A stretch of DNA of 64,000 bases. It comes from Lycocorax pyrrhopterus obiensis. Its lineage: Eukaryota; Chordata; Aves; Passeriformes; Paradisaeidae. Position numbers and translations under genes: made by a program. The DNA is taken from contig JACSVZ010000006.1 in assembly GCA_014706295.1 (NCBI GenBank), positions 31,595,629 through 31,659,628 of the forward strand. The letters are read 5' to 3'. Numbering within the stretch: position 1 is the first letter of the stretch; every line of letters starts with the position of its first letter. The notes under the pieces were generated by a model. It saw nothing but the letters and a program-made list of their open reading frames with translations, had not been told where the DNA came from and ran no database searches. Shown in pieces: positions 41,701 through 47,903 of the stretch.

Positions 41701-43519
41701 ACATGGGCTGTACATTAATTCAGTAGCTGTCCTACAGTTCAAGTCTTAACAAATAAGGAGCCCCGGAGAAAATCTTTTTTAAAAGCCAACTTTAGTATTG
41801 CTAATTAAACTGAACAAAAGCAGCATGAATGTCATAGTGGCTAGTCATTGTTTGTCTTCATATTGGTTCTACTATTTGATTCCTAACTACAGATGTTTTC
41901 TCCTTTTTCTTCTCATTCTGCCACCTAAAGAATCTTTTGCTGTTCCTGACCTCAGCAATTCAAGAGGTGACTTCTGCATGCAGTTCATTGATATTCACCA
42001 AAATATTTCTGTTAATATTTGGTTTTAACACCGACTTACTATCAGTTGCTTGCTGTGCATTTGTCTGCAGTGATTTCTCTTTACTAGATTTGCACTATAT
42101 TACAACAATGTATTATTTTTTTTACTGGTATTCAGATGAGAGAAACTATTGGTTTTTAGTGACTTTAGGCTTACATCTAGTTTCCAGCAGACAAATACAA
42201 ACTTACTCAAAGGGAGTTTGCAAAAGAGGATCAAGTCCAGTCATTTCTGCATGATTAAGCTTGATTTTCCTGTTTTGTTCTTGTATTTGAATGTGGAATG
42301 TCTTTACTAATAATCAAAGATGTTTATCAGAGGTGTGGCAGTTCCTGTAGAGCTAACAGCATTTTGTGAAATTAACTTTATAATTTGCTTAAGCGGTAAA
42401 GTCACTTTAAATGGTCTGAATACTTTACCAAATAGAAATTGCTTCTTTTATGTAAGAAGGTCATGGGTTATATATGCTAAATATATTTTAAGAAAACTAG
42501 GCTGTTGTTATCACCTTAACAAATTACTCAACAACAATTAAGTGTTTAGCTGCACCAGGCAGGGTGTTGATTCTTTGCTATCCAGTGGACAATTCTATAC
42601 CATTATGCATTGTGACAGCACATTCCATGGGTGACTACAGCTCTTCTCATGTTATGTCTGAGAAAATGTAAAAGTTCAAGTGTGAATGATGCACTGTCTC
42701 ATGCATGGCATAAAGTAAAGTAGAGTTGAATGTCTTTAATGTCTTTTGTGCAACCAGGGCAAAATGCTGATTAACAAGTAGTGTCCTAATCACAGTGATT
42801 GCATTGTCATAATACATGTGTTGGTTTATCAGTTCAGACTGACTTGAATACAAGATAGTAATACTACTTTTTTTTTTTTAATTAACTTTTCAGGTTATCA
42901 CTGGGATACATCAGATTGGATGCCAAGTGTTCAGTTGCCAGGTATCCAAGAGTATCCAAATTACGAGGTGGTTGAGGAGTCAGCTCCCCTCTACACAGAT
43001 CCAAATGCCATCGATACAGACTATTACCCTGGTGGTTATGACATAGAAAGTGATTTTCCACCTCCACCTGATGACTTCCCTGCACCTGATGAGCTTCCAC
43101 CGTTACCACCTGAATACAGCGACCAGTTTGAGTCAATACAGCCACCCAGAGACATGCCAGCCGTAGGTAGCTTGGGTTCTTCTACAAGGAGCAGGCAGAG
43201 ATTTAACCTTAATCAGTACCTTCCCCATCACTACCCTGCAGACATGTCAGAACCTCAGACTACACCCAGTGGTGGCAGCGGCAGCTACAGAGAACCGTAC
43301 GCTCCGTACTCACTGGGGTTCAATCAAGACTTTGAAGCACCCACTGTAGACAACATGTCCATGTCTGTGTATGCTTCCACAGCCTCCTGCTCGGATGTGT
43401 CAGCATGCTGTGAAATGGAGTCTGAAGTCATGATGAGTGACTATGAGAGTGGAGACGATGGTCACTTCGAAGATGTGAAAATTCCTCCACTTGATTCCCA
43501 GCAACATACAGAAGTCTGA
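2615..43519 (+). CDS. FAT1: FAT1 protocadherin, exons 7-27 (gene overview, 5' part outside window)
   Basis: FAT1 is a very large type I membrane protein of the Fat cadherin family that acts at cell contacts and the leading edge, in cell polarity, actin organisation and growth control (family knowledge). The exons listed separately below join in phase into about 3,190 codons. The order is cadherin repeats, EGF, laminin G, four EGF modules, one transmembrane helix and a tail of roughly 400 residues ending HTEV. One laminin G domain excludes FAT4, which has two. The tail ([42 protein letters not shown]) matches FAT1 rather than FAT2 or FAT3 as I remember them. All junctions are GT-AG and no exon has a stop or frameshift, so the gene looks functional. 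Exons 1-6, with the signal peptide and the first roughly 1,390 residues, lie upstream of the window. Exon numbers follow the mammalian gene by aligning the giant exon with exon 10. Confidence 0.96.
2755..10309 (+). other. FAT1: FAT1 intron 7
   Basis: This 7.55-kb intron is the longest in the window. It is AT-rich and contains a short CTG run near 3,250, T-rich tracts near 7,900 and 8,620-8,650 (GGGGTTTTTTG type), and no reading frame resembling a known protein. No LINE or LTR was recognised. It ends with a good polypyrimidine tract and TTTCAG at 10,304-10,309. Confidence 0.75.
10310..10585 (+). CDS. FAT1: FAT1 exon 8: cadherin linker and most of one repeat
   Basis: This 276-nt exon is phase 0 at both ends (92 codons). 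It begins VYIKVID and encodes a calcium-binding linker, here DTNNHRPQF, followed by [28 protein letters not shown] and a repeat with [17 protein letters not shown]. The linker normally reads DxNDN or DTNDH; here the acidic residue at 10,337-10,339 is Asn. The start is fixed by TTTCAG before 10,310 and the end by the donor GTAAGT at 10,586. Confidence 0.93.
10586..10798 (+). other. FAT1: FAT1 intron 8
   Basis: This is a short 213-nt intron with donor GTAAGT and acceptor TGTTCTAG. Nothing else is visible in it. Confidence 0.9.
10799..11009 (+). CDS. FAT1: FAT1 exon 9: cadherin repeat with DTNDHAPWF linker
   Basis: This 211-nt exon encodes [20 protein letters not shown], then the intact calcium linker DTNDHAPWF and the start of the next repeat ([31 protein letters not shown]). 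It starts in phase 0 after CTAG at 10,798 and ends in phase 1 at TCAG before the donor GTATAT. The split glycine codon is completed by exon 10. The sequence follows mammalian FAT1 closely. Confidence 0.94.
11010..13461 (+). other. FAT1: FAT1 intron 9
   Basis: This 2.45-kb AT-rich intron contains an A/C-rich low-complexity patch around 12,600-12,680 (runs of AAAAAACC type). It ends in a long T tract and TTCACAG. No gene or transposon was recognised. Confidence 0.8.
13462..17529 (+). CDS. FAT1: FAT1 giant exon 10: about a dozen cadherin repeats
   Basis: This single 4,068-nt exon (1,356 codons, phase 1 to phase 1) is the hallmark large internal exon of FAT1. It begins [21 protein letters not shown] and ends [20 protein letters not shown]. 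Linkers seen in order include [95 protein letters not shown] and DVNDNPPRF. Several linkers thus lack the calcium-binding DxNDN, as in mammalian FAT1. N-glycosylation sequons are frequent (for example NAT, NVT, NTT). The start is set by TTCACAG at 13,455-13,461; the frame open upstream of it is intronic. The donor is GTAAAT at 17,530. No internal stop or frameshift is present. Confidence 0.98.
17530..18144 (+). other. FAT1: FAT1 intron 10
   Basis: This 615-nt AT-rich intron has a T run near 18,058-18,071 and acceptor ATTTCAG. Nothing else was recognised. Confidence 0.85.
18145..18341 (+). CDS. FAT1: FAT1 exon 11: cadherin repeat with DANDNSPVC linker
   Basis: This 197-nt exon encodes [54 protein letters not shown] and the linker [11 protein letters not shown]. 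It enters in phase 1 after TTTCAG and ends in phase 0 at AAG before GTAGGC. It contains one sequon, NIT. The cysteine after the linker (PVC rather than PVF) is also present in mammalian FAT1 and is not an error. Confidence 0.95.
18342..19731 (+). other. FAT1: FAT1 intron 11
   Basis: This 1.39-kb intron is AT-rich, with T-rich stretches near 18,936-18,975 and an acceptor CTTGCAG. No repeat family or reading frame of note was seen. Confidence 0.82.
19732..19885 (+). CDS. FAT1: FAT1 exon 12: cadherin repeat, first half
   Basis: This 154-nt exon encodes [20 protein letters not shown], then [31 protein letters not shown], the first half of a cadherin repeat with the PE and DAD calcium-binding motifs. 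It starts in phase 0 after CTTGCAG and ends in phase 1 before GTAATA. The open frame running past the donor reads into intron 12. Confidence 0.94.
19886..21257 (+). other. FAT1: FAT1 intron 12
   Basis: This 1.37-kb AT-rich intron has acceptor TTTGCAG. No RNA gene, transposon or conserved reading frame was recognised. Confidence 0.82.
21258..21491 (+). CDS. FAT1: FAT1 exon 13: cadherin repeat with DVNDNAPEF linker
   Basis: This 234-nt exon encodes [40 protein letters not shown], the linker DVNDNAPEF and the start of the next repeat, [20 protein letters not shown], ending at ATDADA. It is phase 1 at both ends. Acceptor TTTGCAG and donor GTATGC define its edges. Confidence 0.95.
21492..22221 (+). 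other. FAT1: FAT1 intron 13
   Basis: This 730-nt intron includes a purine tract near 21,713-21,735 (AGAGGAGAGGGGGGAGAGA type). The acceptor is AACGCAG. Nothing else was recognised. Confidence 0.85.
22222..22611 (+). CDS. FAT1: FAT1 exon 14: cadherin repeats with DINDNPPVF linker
   Basis: This 390-nt exon (phase 1 to phase 1) encodes [37 protein letters not shown], the linker DINDNPPVF, and [20 protein letters not shown] up to [14 protein letters not shown]. It spans the end of one cadherin repeat and most of the next. The donor GTAACA is weaker than average. A sequon (NST) lies near the 3' end. Confidence 0.95.
22612..23851 (+). other. FAT1: FAT1 intron 14
   Basis: This 1.24-kb intron has a G/T-rich patch near 23,309-23,345 (TTTTGGGGAGGGG type) and ends in a strong pyrimidine tract with CCGTAG. 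The frame at 23376-23693 has no recognisable domain. No transposon was identified. Confidence 0.82.
23852..24066 (+). CDS. FAT1: FAT1 exon 15: cadherin repeat with DINDNSPVF linker
   Basis: This 215-nt exon encodes [42 protein letters not shown], the linker DINDNSPVF and [17 protein letters not shown]. It enters in phase 1 after CCGTAG and ends in phase 0 at ACA before the donor GTACGT. The frame across to exon 16 ([12 protein letters not shown]) is continuous. Confidence 0.95.
24067..24467 (+). other. FAT1: FAT1 intron 15
   Basis: This 401-nt intron has donor GTACGT and acceptor CCCTTAG. No other feature is seen. Confidence 0.88.
24468..24605 (+). CDS. FAT1: FAT1 exon 16: cadherin repeat, DADGPSNN calcium site
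   Basis: This 138-nt exon (46 codons, phase 0 at both ends) encodes [20 protein letters not shown], then [26 protein letters not shown]. It carries the central calcium-binding DAD of one cadherin repeat and the strand that follows. Being a whole number of codons it could be skipped without a frameshift, but nothing in the sequence shows that this happens. Confidence 0.94.
24606..24911 (+). other. FAT1: FAT1 intron 16
   Basis: This 306-nt AT-rich intron has donor GTGAGT and acceptor TTCTTAG. Nothing else was recognised. Confidence 0.88.
24912..25055 (+). CDS. FAT1: FAT1 exon 17: cadherin repeat with DVNDNPPVF linker
   Basis: This 144-nt exon (48 codons, phase 0 at both ends) encodes [29 protein letters not shown], the linker DVNDNPPVF and [10 protein letters not shown]. 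It includes two sequons, NTT and NYS. Acceptor TTCTTAG and donor GTAAAT fix its limits. Confidence 0.94.
25056..27329 (+). other. FAT1: FAT1 intron 17
   Basis: This 2.27-kb intron contains one CR1 fragment (listed separately) near its 5' end and an A/C-rich patch at about 26,095-26,140. The acceptor is ATCTATAG. The rest is unremarkable AT-rich sequence. Confidence 0.82.
25235..25390 (-). mobile_element. CR1 LINE 3'-end fragment in FAT1 intron 17
   Basis: About 155 bp resemble the 3' end of a chicken-repeat-1 (CR1) retrotransposon read in antisense: AGAATCACA, GGTTGGAAGGGACC, TCATCTGGCCCAA, then TGAATATCT and AACCTCTCTGGG. CR1 copies are usually 5'-truncated and keep only the 3' end, as here. 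The element lies antisense to FAT1. It is diverged and has no coding capacity. I recognise it from the CR1 consensus by memory, without a repeat-library comparison. Confidence 0.85.
27330..27527 (+). CDS. FAT1: FAT1 exon 18: penultimate cadherin repeat region
   Basis: This 198-nt exon (66 codons, phase 0 at both ends) encodes [20 protein letters not shown], then [20 protein letters not shown] and [15 protein letters not shown]. It covers most of one cadherin repeat. Acceptor ATCTATAG and donor GTAGGA define it. Confidence 0.94.
27528..31587 (+). other. FAT1: FAT1 intron 18
   Basis: This 4.06-kb AT-rich intron has an A/C-rich patch near 29,905-29,940 and a pyrimidine tract plus CCTTTAG acceptor. 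The small reading frames on both strands (for example 30625-30939 minus) show no domain. No transposon was recognised. Confidence 0.78.
31588..32389 (+). CDS. FAT1: FAT1 exon 19: last cadherin repeats and membrane-distal spacer
   Basis: This 802-nt exon encodes [60 protein letters not shown] and a final repeat. A non-cadherin spacer follows ([55 protein letters not shown], ending [10 protein letters not shown]). The spacer is conserved in FAT1 and sits between the cadherin stalk and the first EGF module. The linker before the last repeat (YSPAILPL) is not a calcium-binding DxNDN. The exon starts in phase 0 after CCTTTAG and ends in phase 1 before GTAAGA. Confidence 0.96.
32390..33352 (+). other. 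FAT1: FAT1 intron 19
   Basis: This 963-nt intron includes an AT-rich 23-bp tandem duplication at 32,857-32,902 (listed separately). The acceptor is TTTTACAG. No gene or transposon was seen. Confidence 0.85.
32857..32902. repeat. FAT1: Two-copy 23-bp AT-rich tandem repeat in intron 19
   Basis: Two adjacent 23-base units starting ATAATCTTATAGAA lie at 32,857-32,879 and 32,880-32,902 and match at 21 of 23 positions by eye. It looks like a local replication-slippage duplication. Confidence 0.85.
33353..33484 (+). CDS. FAT1: FAT1 exon 20: EGF module 1
   Basis: This 132-nt exon (phase 1 to phase 1) encodes [40 protein letters not shown] and GQCP, with six cysteines in an EGF-like pattern. It is a single-module exon with symmetrical phase, as is common for EGF domains. 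It lies between the spacer of exon 19 and the laminin G domain. Confidence 0.93.
33485..33593 (+). other. FAT1: FAT1 intron 20
   Basis: This very short 109-nt intron has donor GTAAGG and acceptor TTCCTAAG, an AAG-type acceptor weaker than CAG. Confidence 0.88.
33594..33757 (+). CDS. FAT1: FAT1 exon 21: laminin G domain, first part
   Basis: This 164-nt exon encodes [40 protein letters not shown] and [15 protein letters not shown], the N-terminal strands of the single laminin G domain. It runs from phase 1 to phase 0. The donor is GTATAT. Confidence 0.94.
33758..34306 (+). other. FAT1: FAT1 intron 21
   Basis: This 549-nt AT-rich intron has acceptor CTCTGTAG. Nothing else was recognised. Confidence 0.86.
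34307..34769 (+). CDS. FAT1: FAT1 exon 22: laminin G domain, second part, and start of EGF2
   Basis: This 463-nt exon encodes [40 protein letters not shown], the closing laminin G strands ([20 protein letters not shown]) and then the first EGF2 cysteines ([20 protein letters not shown]). It starts in phase 0 and ends in phase 1 before GTAAGC. The G-F-R-G-C-M motif is typical of laminin G C-termini. Confidence 0.96.
34770..35303 (+). other. FAT1: FAT1 intron 22
   Basis: This 534-nt intron has donor GTAAGC and acceptor GATTTCAG. No other feature was seen. Confidence 0.87.
35304..35457 (+). CDS. FAT1: FAT1 exon 23: EGF2 end and EGF3
   Basis: This 154-nt exon encodes [16 protein letters not shown], which completes EGF2, then [20 protein letters not shown] and [14 protein letters not shown], which is EGF3 apart from its last cysteine. 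It enters in phase 1 and ends in phase 2; the arginine codon AG-G is split across the junction to exon 24. Confidence 0.95.
35458..35688 (+). other. FAT1: FAT1 intron 23
   Basis: This 231-nt intron has donor GTATGT and acceptor TTTCGCAG. Nothing else is visible. Confidence 0.88.
35689..35799 (+). CDS. FAT1: FAT1 exon 24: EGF4
   Basis: This 111-nt exon (phase 2 to phase 2) encodes [20 protein letters not shown] and [17 protein letters not shown]. It holds the last EGF3 cysteine and EGF4. The usual C-x-N-G-G-x-C loop reads CKNSGKC here. The length is a multiple of three and the phase is symmetrical. Confidence 0.95.
35800..36012 (+). other. FAT1: FAT1 intron 24
   Basis: This 213-nt intron has donor GTAGGT and acceptor TCTGATAG. 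No further feature is seen. Confidence 0.88.
36013..36644 (+). CDS. FAT1: FAT1 exon 25: EGF5, transmembrane helix, proximal tail
   Basis: This 632-nt exon encodes a calcium-binding-type EGF5 ([36 protein letters not shown]). A short stem follows, then a 20-residue hydrophobic helix [20 protein letters not shown] at 36,191-36,250. A basic stop-transfer RKVVGRKKK comes next, and then the tail: [40 protein letters not shown] and the proline run [16 protein letters not shown]. The topology is extracellular N-terminus and cytoplasmic C-terminus. The exon ends in phase 1 at GACA before GTAAGA. The tail region is nearly identical to mammalian FAT1 as I recall it. Confidence 0.97.
36645..36889 (+). 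other. FAT1: FAT1 intron 25
   Basis: This 245-nt intron has donor GTAAGA and acceptor TTCTTTCAG. Nothing else is visible. Confidence 0.88.
36890..37027 (+). CDS. FAT1: FAT1 exon 26: cytoplasmic tail
   Basis: This 138-nt exon (phase 1 to phase 1) encodes [40 protein letters not shown] and SCDDNG. It is Ser-rich and acidic at its end. It can splice directly to exon 27 (G-YHWDTSDW) or to the cassette exon at 39,096, since all three share phase 1. Confidence 0.96.
37124..37159. repeat. FAT1: Perfect 15-bp inverted repeat with 6-nt loop
   Basis: The arm AATATATATTAAATA at 37,124-37,138 is exactly reverse-complemented at 37,145-37,159 around the loop GTAGCT. It starts 97 nt after the exon 26 donor. 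The arms are entirely A/T, so the stem would be weak in RNA and may simply reflect AT-rich sequence drift. Confidence 0.9.
39096..39155 (+). CDS. FAT1: FAT1 alternative cassette exon in cytoplasmic tail
   Basis: A 60-nt open segment is flanked by an acceptor (TTTTACAAG) and donor (GTATAT) and keeps phase 1 on both sides. It would insert [20 protein letters not shown] between SCDDNG and YHWDTSDW. The peptide closely resembles the tail insert ASIVTVIRLVND... that I recall in FAT3 at the same place. This conservation between paralogues argues that it is a real exon. Tail splice forms of mammalian FAT1 with small insertions have been described. The AAG acceptor and GTATAT donor are sub-optimal, as expected of a regulated exon. 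Usage cannot be judged from DNA. Confidence 0.85.
42894..43519 (+). CDS. FAT1: FAT1 exon 27: C-terminal tail, stop codon
   Basis: The final coding exon (626 nt with TGA) encodes [116 protein letters not shown] and [16 protein letters not shown] at 43,055-43,069 with the following proline clusters fits EVH1-domain ligands for Ena/VASP proteins, known partners of mammalian FAT1. The C-terminal HTEV is a class I PDZ ligand (x-T-x-V). The start is set by TTTTCAG at 42,887-42,893. The stop TGA is at 43,517-43,519. Confidence 0.98.
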
Positions 43520-43990
43520 CACACTCTACAAAAGTGCCTGGACTCTAACAAACTTTATCAAATCTAGAACAATTTTCAAGAGCTTTTTTATTTTTTCTTC
43601 TTTTTTTTCCAGCCACAGTGAATGCTTTTGTTTCAGTGAGCTAAACTGGCATGGCAGCATTGGATCATGCAATTCATTTCACTAGATGAACCTCTTTCCA
43701 TTTCCTGACCTACTGTATTTGGAAAGTTCCAAGATTTCCATTGGCTGTGCCATTTCTGAACATCCTTTATGTACTTACATTGTTCTATGTTTAAGAAAAA
43801 TCACATACCACTTCTCCATGTTAGCATGATGCATATATTTATATAGTTCTAATGCAATTAATTTTCTCCTACTTTTTGTAAATTTTATGTACAGTTTTGA
43901 TTTGAATAGTTTTAACTAGATTTTGTAGATATTTTGTGAATTTGTTTTCCACTGAAACTAGTGGTGTTAGTGTGCCATTAAAAATGAGCA

Positions 43991-44012
43991 CCCTGACTTA
44001 TTACAGTCAGGG
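43991..44012 (+). other. FAT1: Small stem-loop in FAT1 3' UTR
   Basis: CCCTGAC at 43,991-43,997 pairs perfectly with GTCAGGG at 44,006-44,012 around the 8-nt loop TTATTACA. In otherwise AT-rich UTR this is a relatively stable short hairpin. No known element is recognised in it. Confidence 0.55.
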
Positions 44013-44336
44013 CATCACTGTATCTATTCCCCTGAAAACTAAGGTTTGACATTTCATTGTAAAACATTCAACATATTCACACAACTTCAATTTTACATAC
44101 ATTAGGTCTGATATTTTTCTGGGTCAGCTATATGGAAATGTCTTAAATGGGTTGCTGTATTTTAGAACTGTAAACATTTTTTTCCCTTCTTGGAAAGTGT
44201 GTTGGGGACCCTCTGCATACCAGTTTAGAACCAAAACCACCGTGACACAGTTTTTATAGTGTCTGTATATTTGTGATCCAATGGTCTTGTAAAGGTTTTT
44301 ACTGAAAATTACCATTAGCCAGTCTTTCTTACTGAC

Positions 44337-44353
44337 AATAAATTATTAATAAA
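44337..44353 (+). terminator. FAT1: FAT1 proximal polyadenylation signals
   Basis: Two canonical AATAAA hexamers lie close together at 44,337-44,342 and 44,348-44,353, with T/GT-rich sequence (GCTTTGCTCTGTGTATCTC) downstream. Either could direct cleavage near 44,365-44,375. Confidence 0.6.
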
Positions 44354-44582
44354 ATACTTTAGCTTTGCTCTGTGTATCTCTATTATATAATATACCATTG
44401 ACAAAGCATTCAGTGCAGCATTTTTTTAAGTCTGTATATGTTTTGTACTGTATTAAGTTACTTGCTCCAAGCAACTCGTTTTCCTCTCCTCCAAAATCAG
44501 CCTGCAGCTGTGTTAGAGATGCTCACAAGATGGCAGTGTGTGTCTGCTTAATGGTGTTTTTAAAAGTAATCGGGCCAGTCTG

Positions 44583-44588
44583 AATAAA
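44583..44588 (+). terminator. FAT1: FAT1 distal polyadenylation signal
   Basis: AATAAA occurs in the context GTCTGAATAAAGATTG, about 1.06 kb after the stop codon, followed by T/G-rich sequence. Its position suits the main 3' end of the transcript. Confidence 0.65.
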
Positions 44589-44610
44589 GATTGATGGGTA
44601 TCAAACTGCA

Positions 44611-46499
44611 GTAGCCTTCTCAGTAGTTTGCATTTTTCTTTAAACATATAATATCAGCTATGTAAATTGCTGAATATTTTTTCTCAAGTCCCAAAAATAT
44701 ATACAAAAAAAATCCCCAAGATCTTTAAAGCAGTTTCTCCCCCCCTTTAGCACCTGAATACTTACTTTCATGACTAGTTACCCTTGATTGTGCACCTGCA
44801 TGCTGAAATGGCCATGTCATTATCTGACTTCATGCTAAATAGTTGGTGGTTTCCTGCAATTATATTTCAATTGCAGTTTCTTACATTAAGTTCACACTAG
44901 AAGTTTACCTTGAAGAAGTAAAGATGGAATACAGTTTTCCTGTGTATTATCCATCTGTTTTTTCTGACTAGAAAAGAACAAAGCCTTTAACAGAGTTCTC
45001 TAGCATAAATGTGGCCTGATGGTAAGCTAAAGGAATAATATAACTGTCTTCTGCCTCTTGCTTGAGGGACGCTTTTTAAGTTCAGAACAGATTTCCTGGC
45101 ACATTAGTGAATTTTTAATATAGCCTGGAATCCTTTCAGCTCCACCTCCATTTTGTTCCTACTGTCATAAAGTTCTGTAGCCTAGAAATATACAATATTA
45201 GATTCTCTCAGTCATGAGAGCTAAGCCTCAGCCTTGTACCATCTAGGGGAACAGGGTACTGTATTTGGAGTGCTATTTATATACAAAATGGAACAACTCC
45301 CAGCTTGGCAGCTGTATAATGGAAATTGGGTGGATTACAGGACACAGCCAGGCACAGACATTCCTGTGTTAACTTGCCCATATACAGGTTAAGAATCTCA
45401 TGACTTATGTAAAAAGGCTAAAAAATCAATAGGTTTAAACCCACATTCTGGCTGTGCACTGCAATATTCACCCTGATAACTAGGAGCCTTTTGTACATCA
45501 GGCTGTTAGAATTTTGCTATTTAATAGCTTTAGAAGAATCTTACAGAACTGTGAGCGGAGGGTGTCACACACTCTGTAGTGGTTCACATCACTGCTTAAG
45601 GCCCATCTTGAGCGAGGAAGGTTAAGCTTAGTGGCAGTTCTGCTCAAGATTCCTTAATATCTGCTGTTCAGTAGGAATGGTCTCAGGAGTCAGCAAGAGG
45701 AAGATGCTGCACAAATTTGCATCATTTCTCAGTTGATAAGGATTCCCAGTAAAGATGAAAGCCTACAAATACATTTTCTAAAGTTACTCATTTACAGAAG
45801 AAAGGCCTGAAGACATATTTTTAAAATTGAGAGGTGTGAAAGGACAGGACTATCAACACTTAAATATACTTTTATTCATAGTACTGTGAACTGAAGGCTA
45901 ACATAGAACATGAAGCTCAAAAGGAACAATGTCTCATTATTCTACAATGAAATTCCATGTAGGTGTAAGAGAATGTTTTGTTGAAAGTATCAGAATATAT
46001 ATATTATTTTTTTTTTTTACCTCTTCACCAGAACTGTGCTGCTAGGCAACATGCAACACCCAGGTTATACTTCACAGCAGAAAACAAGGCTGCATCATAA
46101 CAGTCACTTATGGAAATAGCAGGCATTTTCAACTCCACAACAGCTTTGCTGTTGGTGTGTAAAGCAAGGACAGGTTGGACAAATGCTCCCTTTGTAGGGA
46201 GCTTTTATTGCCTAATTCAGGTCCAGTAAGTGCAATTAAACCTATTTTCCCACACAGAGCTACAGCAATACACCAGATGAAGCTGGTGACATTTTAAACC
46301 CAATTAAAACTGATACAGCAGAGCATTGCTGTTCAACTCAACAGTAGTCCAATACATCAAAAGCATTGGCCAGGTGATTTATTTTATAAGCCAAACATTT
46401 TAAAATAAGGAATTTCAGTGAAGTCACACGTTCGCTATTCCAGTGTTCATCTGTCCTCATGTTGTCACACCAAGGTTTATGTTGAGATGTAGTTTCATG
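44611..46499. other. Intergenic, no feature recognised
   Basis: This is AT-rich sequence downstream of FAT1. It holds a T run near 46,005-46,019 and short homopolymers, but no open frame with a domain, no repeat family and no RNA gene that I can recognise. Confidence 0.7.
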
Positions 46500-46716
46500 T
46501 GTTTCAGTTTTTGCCCATTCCTTCTTACCCTGCCAAAGGGCACCACTGAGAAGAGCCTGTCTCTGTCTTTACAGCTTCACATCAGGTATTTATAAACATT
46601 ATTAAGTTCCCCACTGAGCCTTCTTTTTCCCCAGATTTATCAGCTTCAGTTCTCTCAGCCTCTCATATGAAAGCAGCTCCAGTCTCTTAATCATCTTACT
46701 GGCCCTTTGCTGAACT
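46500..46716 (-). mobile_element. CR1 LINE fragment (antisense)
   Basis: About 215 bp match, by memory, the antisense of the CR1 region downstream of the reverse transcriptase: GGGCACCACTGAGAAGAG, GGTATTTATAAACATTATTAAG, TTCTCTCAGCCTCTCATATG, AATCATCTTACTGGCCCT. The copy is diverged and truncated at both ends. It cannot encode a protein. Confidence 0.85.
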
Positions 46717-47417
46717 GTAGTTAACTCCCCTGTGGAAGTATTTTTTTTTCTATTTTAAAATACTTATAAGCTAGTAGAATTTAAGTTTTTTTGAGCAGAT
46801 TTGAGTCCAGCTCATTGCTGCTTTGTCCATTCTACATTTTGAGTGAATGAAATGTCACTTTGCCTTGAAGCAGAGAACAAACTGCAATTCTACCTGGTTA
46901 AGAGTAATTGAGGCAGAAACAACAGCAGACAACCCTATGAAACTTCTTTCATTCAGTATTTAACACACCTGGTCTGAGAACTCCAGGACTCAGGCATATA
47001 TGTTTAGTAGAAGGAACACGAACAGAGTATTATTTTGGCCCCTTTTCCAAGGATATTTACTCAGATGGTTTTTCCACTGTTCCCTGTTCTACCTATGGCC
47101 TCCATGAAACATGTACTCTCCCAAGAATCGAAATCTAAGGAGAGTTCTTGCACTGCCCAAAGGATACAAATCTGAATCCACTCAAGCCAAAGAAGGTATG
47201 AAATCTGTCTGTAACTGCAAGCTCCATTTTGGAGTAGAGGGATAAGAAGAAATGCACCACTTCCACCTTGAATCTACCTGTAAAGCCCTTGAAGGAACAC
47301 AGCTGCAGGAATTAGTCCATGTTGTATCAAGGGGTCATGGCTGACACCTGTCTGCAGACAGACCAATGCTGAATAAGTGCAGTTCACCAAAGTGCTTTGC
47401 ATGACTCCTGACGCAAC
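46717..47417. other. Intergenic spacer between CR1 fragments
   Basis: No gene was recognised in these 700 bp. The last 150 bp border the inverted CR1 segment and do not match the part of CR1 expected there, so the element edge is placed near 47,418. Confidence 0.6.
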
Positions 47418-47903
47418 CTTGCCCCTGGAGAAGCCATGCTGACTGTCTTGAATCACGTCCCTGTGCTCCCTGTGCCTTTAGCACAGCTTCTGGGATGACC
47501 TGTTCCATGACCTTCCCAGACACAGAGGTGAGGGTGACAGGTCAGAAGTTCCCAGGGTCCTTCTTTCTACCCATTCCAAAGATGGGCAAATTGTTTCCCT
47601 TTTTCCAGTCACCTGAGACTTCTCCTGACTTCCATGACTTTTCAAATATCATGGAGAGTGCCTTGGAAACTACATCAGCCAATTCCCTCAGGACTCTGGG
47701 ATGTACCTCATTGAGTCCCACAGACTTATGTACATTCAGGTTCCTCAGAGGGTCATGAACTCGATCTTTACTTACAGTTGGAGGGACTTTTCTTCTCCAG
47801 TCCCCATCCTACTGTCCATCCACTCAGGAGGTGTAGGAAAAGAGGTTTCCATTGAAGACTGAAGCAAAAAAGCTCTTGAGTAACTCAGCCTTTTCTTCAT
47901 CCT
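47418..47903 (-). mobile_element. CR1 LINE, 5' part of reverse-transcriptase region, inverted
   Basis: Read on the minus strand this stretch gives CR1-type reverse-transcriptase N-terminal sequence: RNLNVHKSVGLNEVHPRVLR, SGEVSGDWKKG, KKDPGNF, SVSGKVMEQVIPEAVLKAQG and DSQHGFSRGK. Stops and frameshifts make it a pseudogene. Its left edge (near 47,418) is the point just before where the plus-strand segment beginning near 47,901 takes up the same protein. The two are therefore the two halves of one CR1 copy with the 5' half flipped. Identification rests on recalled CR1/jockey-clade protein sequence. Confidence 0.85.

Larger units (their letters stand above)
37028..42893 (+). other. FAT1: FAT1 intron 26 (contains alternative cassette exon)
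   Basis: This 5.87-kb interval separates exons 26 and 27. It holds a perfect AT hairpin at 37,124-37,159, the 60-nt cassette exon at 39,096-39,155 and a speculative 21-nt microexon at 39,721-39,741. A CA/TG-rich patch lies near 39,762-39,788 and the long T tract of the exon 27 acceptor near 42,868-42,879. A second small tail exon described for FAT1 in mammals was looked for and not found with confidence. Confidence 0.85.
43520..44610 (+). other. FAT1: FAT1 3' untranslated region
   Basis: About 1.1 kb of AT-rich sequence follows the stop codon and precedes the last plausible polyadenylation signal at 44,583-44,588. The right end is an estimate, 15-25 nt past that signal. It contains a GC-rich 7-bp stem-loop at 43,991-44,012. 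The small reading frames inside it are chance. Confidence 0.75.

Noticed and set aside
39156..42893. Second small (36-nt) tail exon expected from mammalian FAT1 isoforms
   Set aside because: I scanned for AG-36 nt-GT segments in phase 1. Those found had stops in frame or no resemblance to the known insert, so none is reported.
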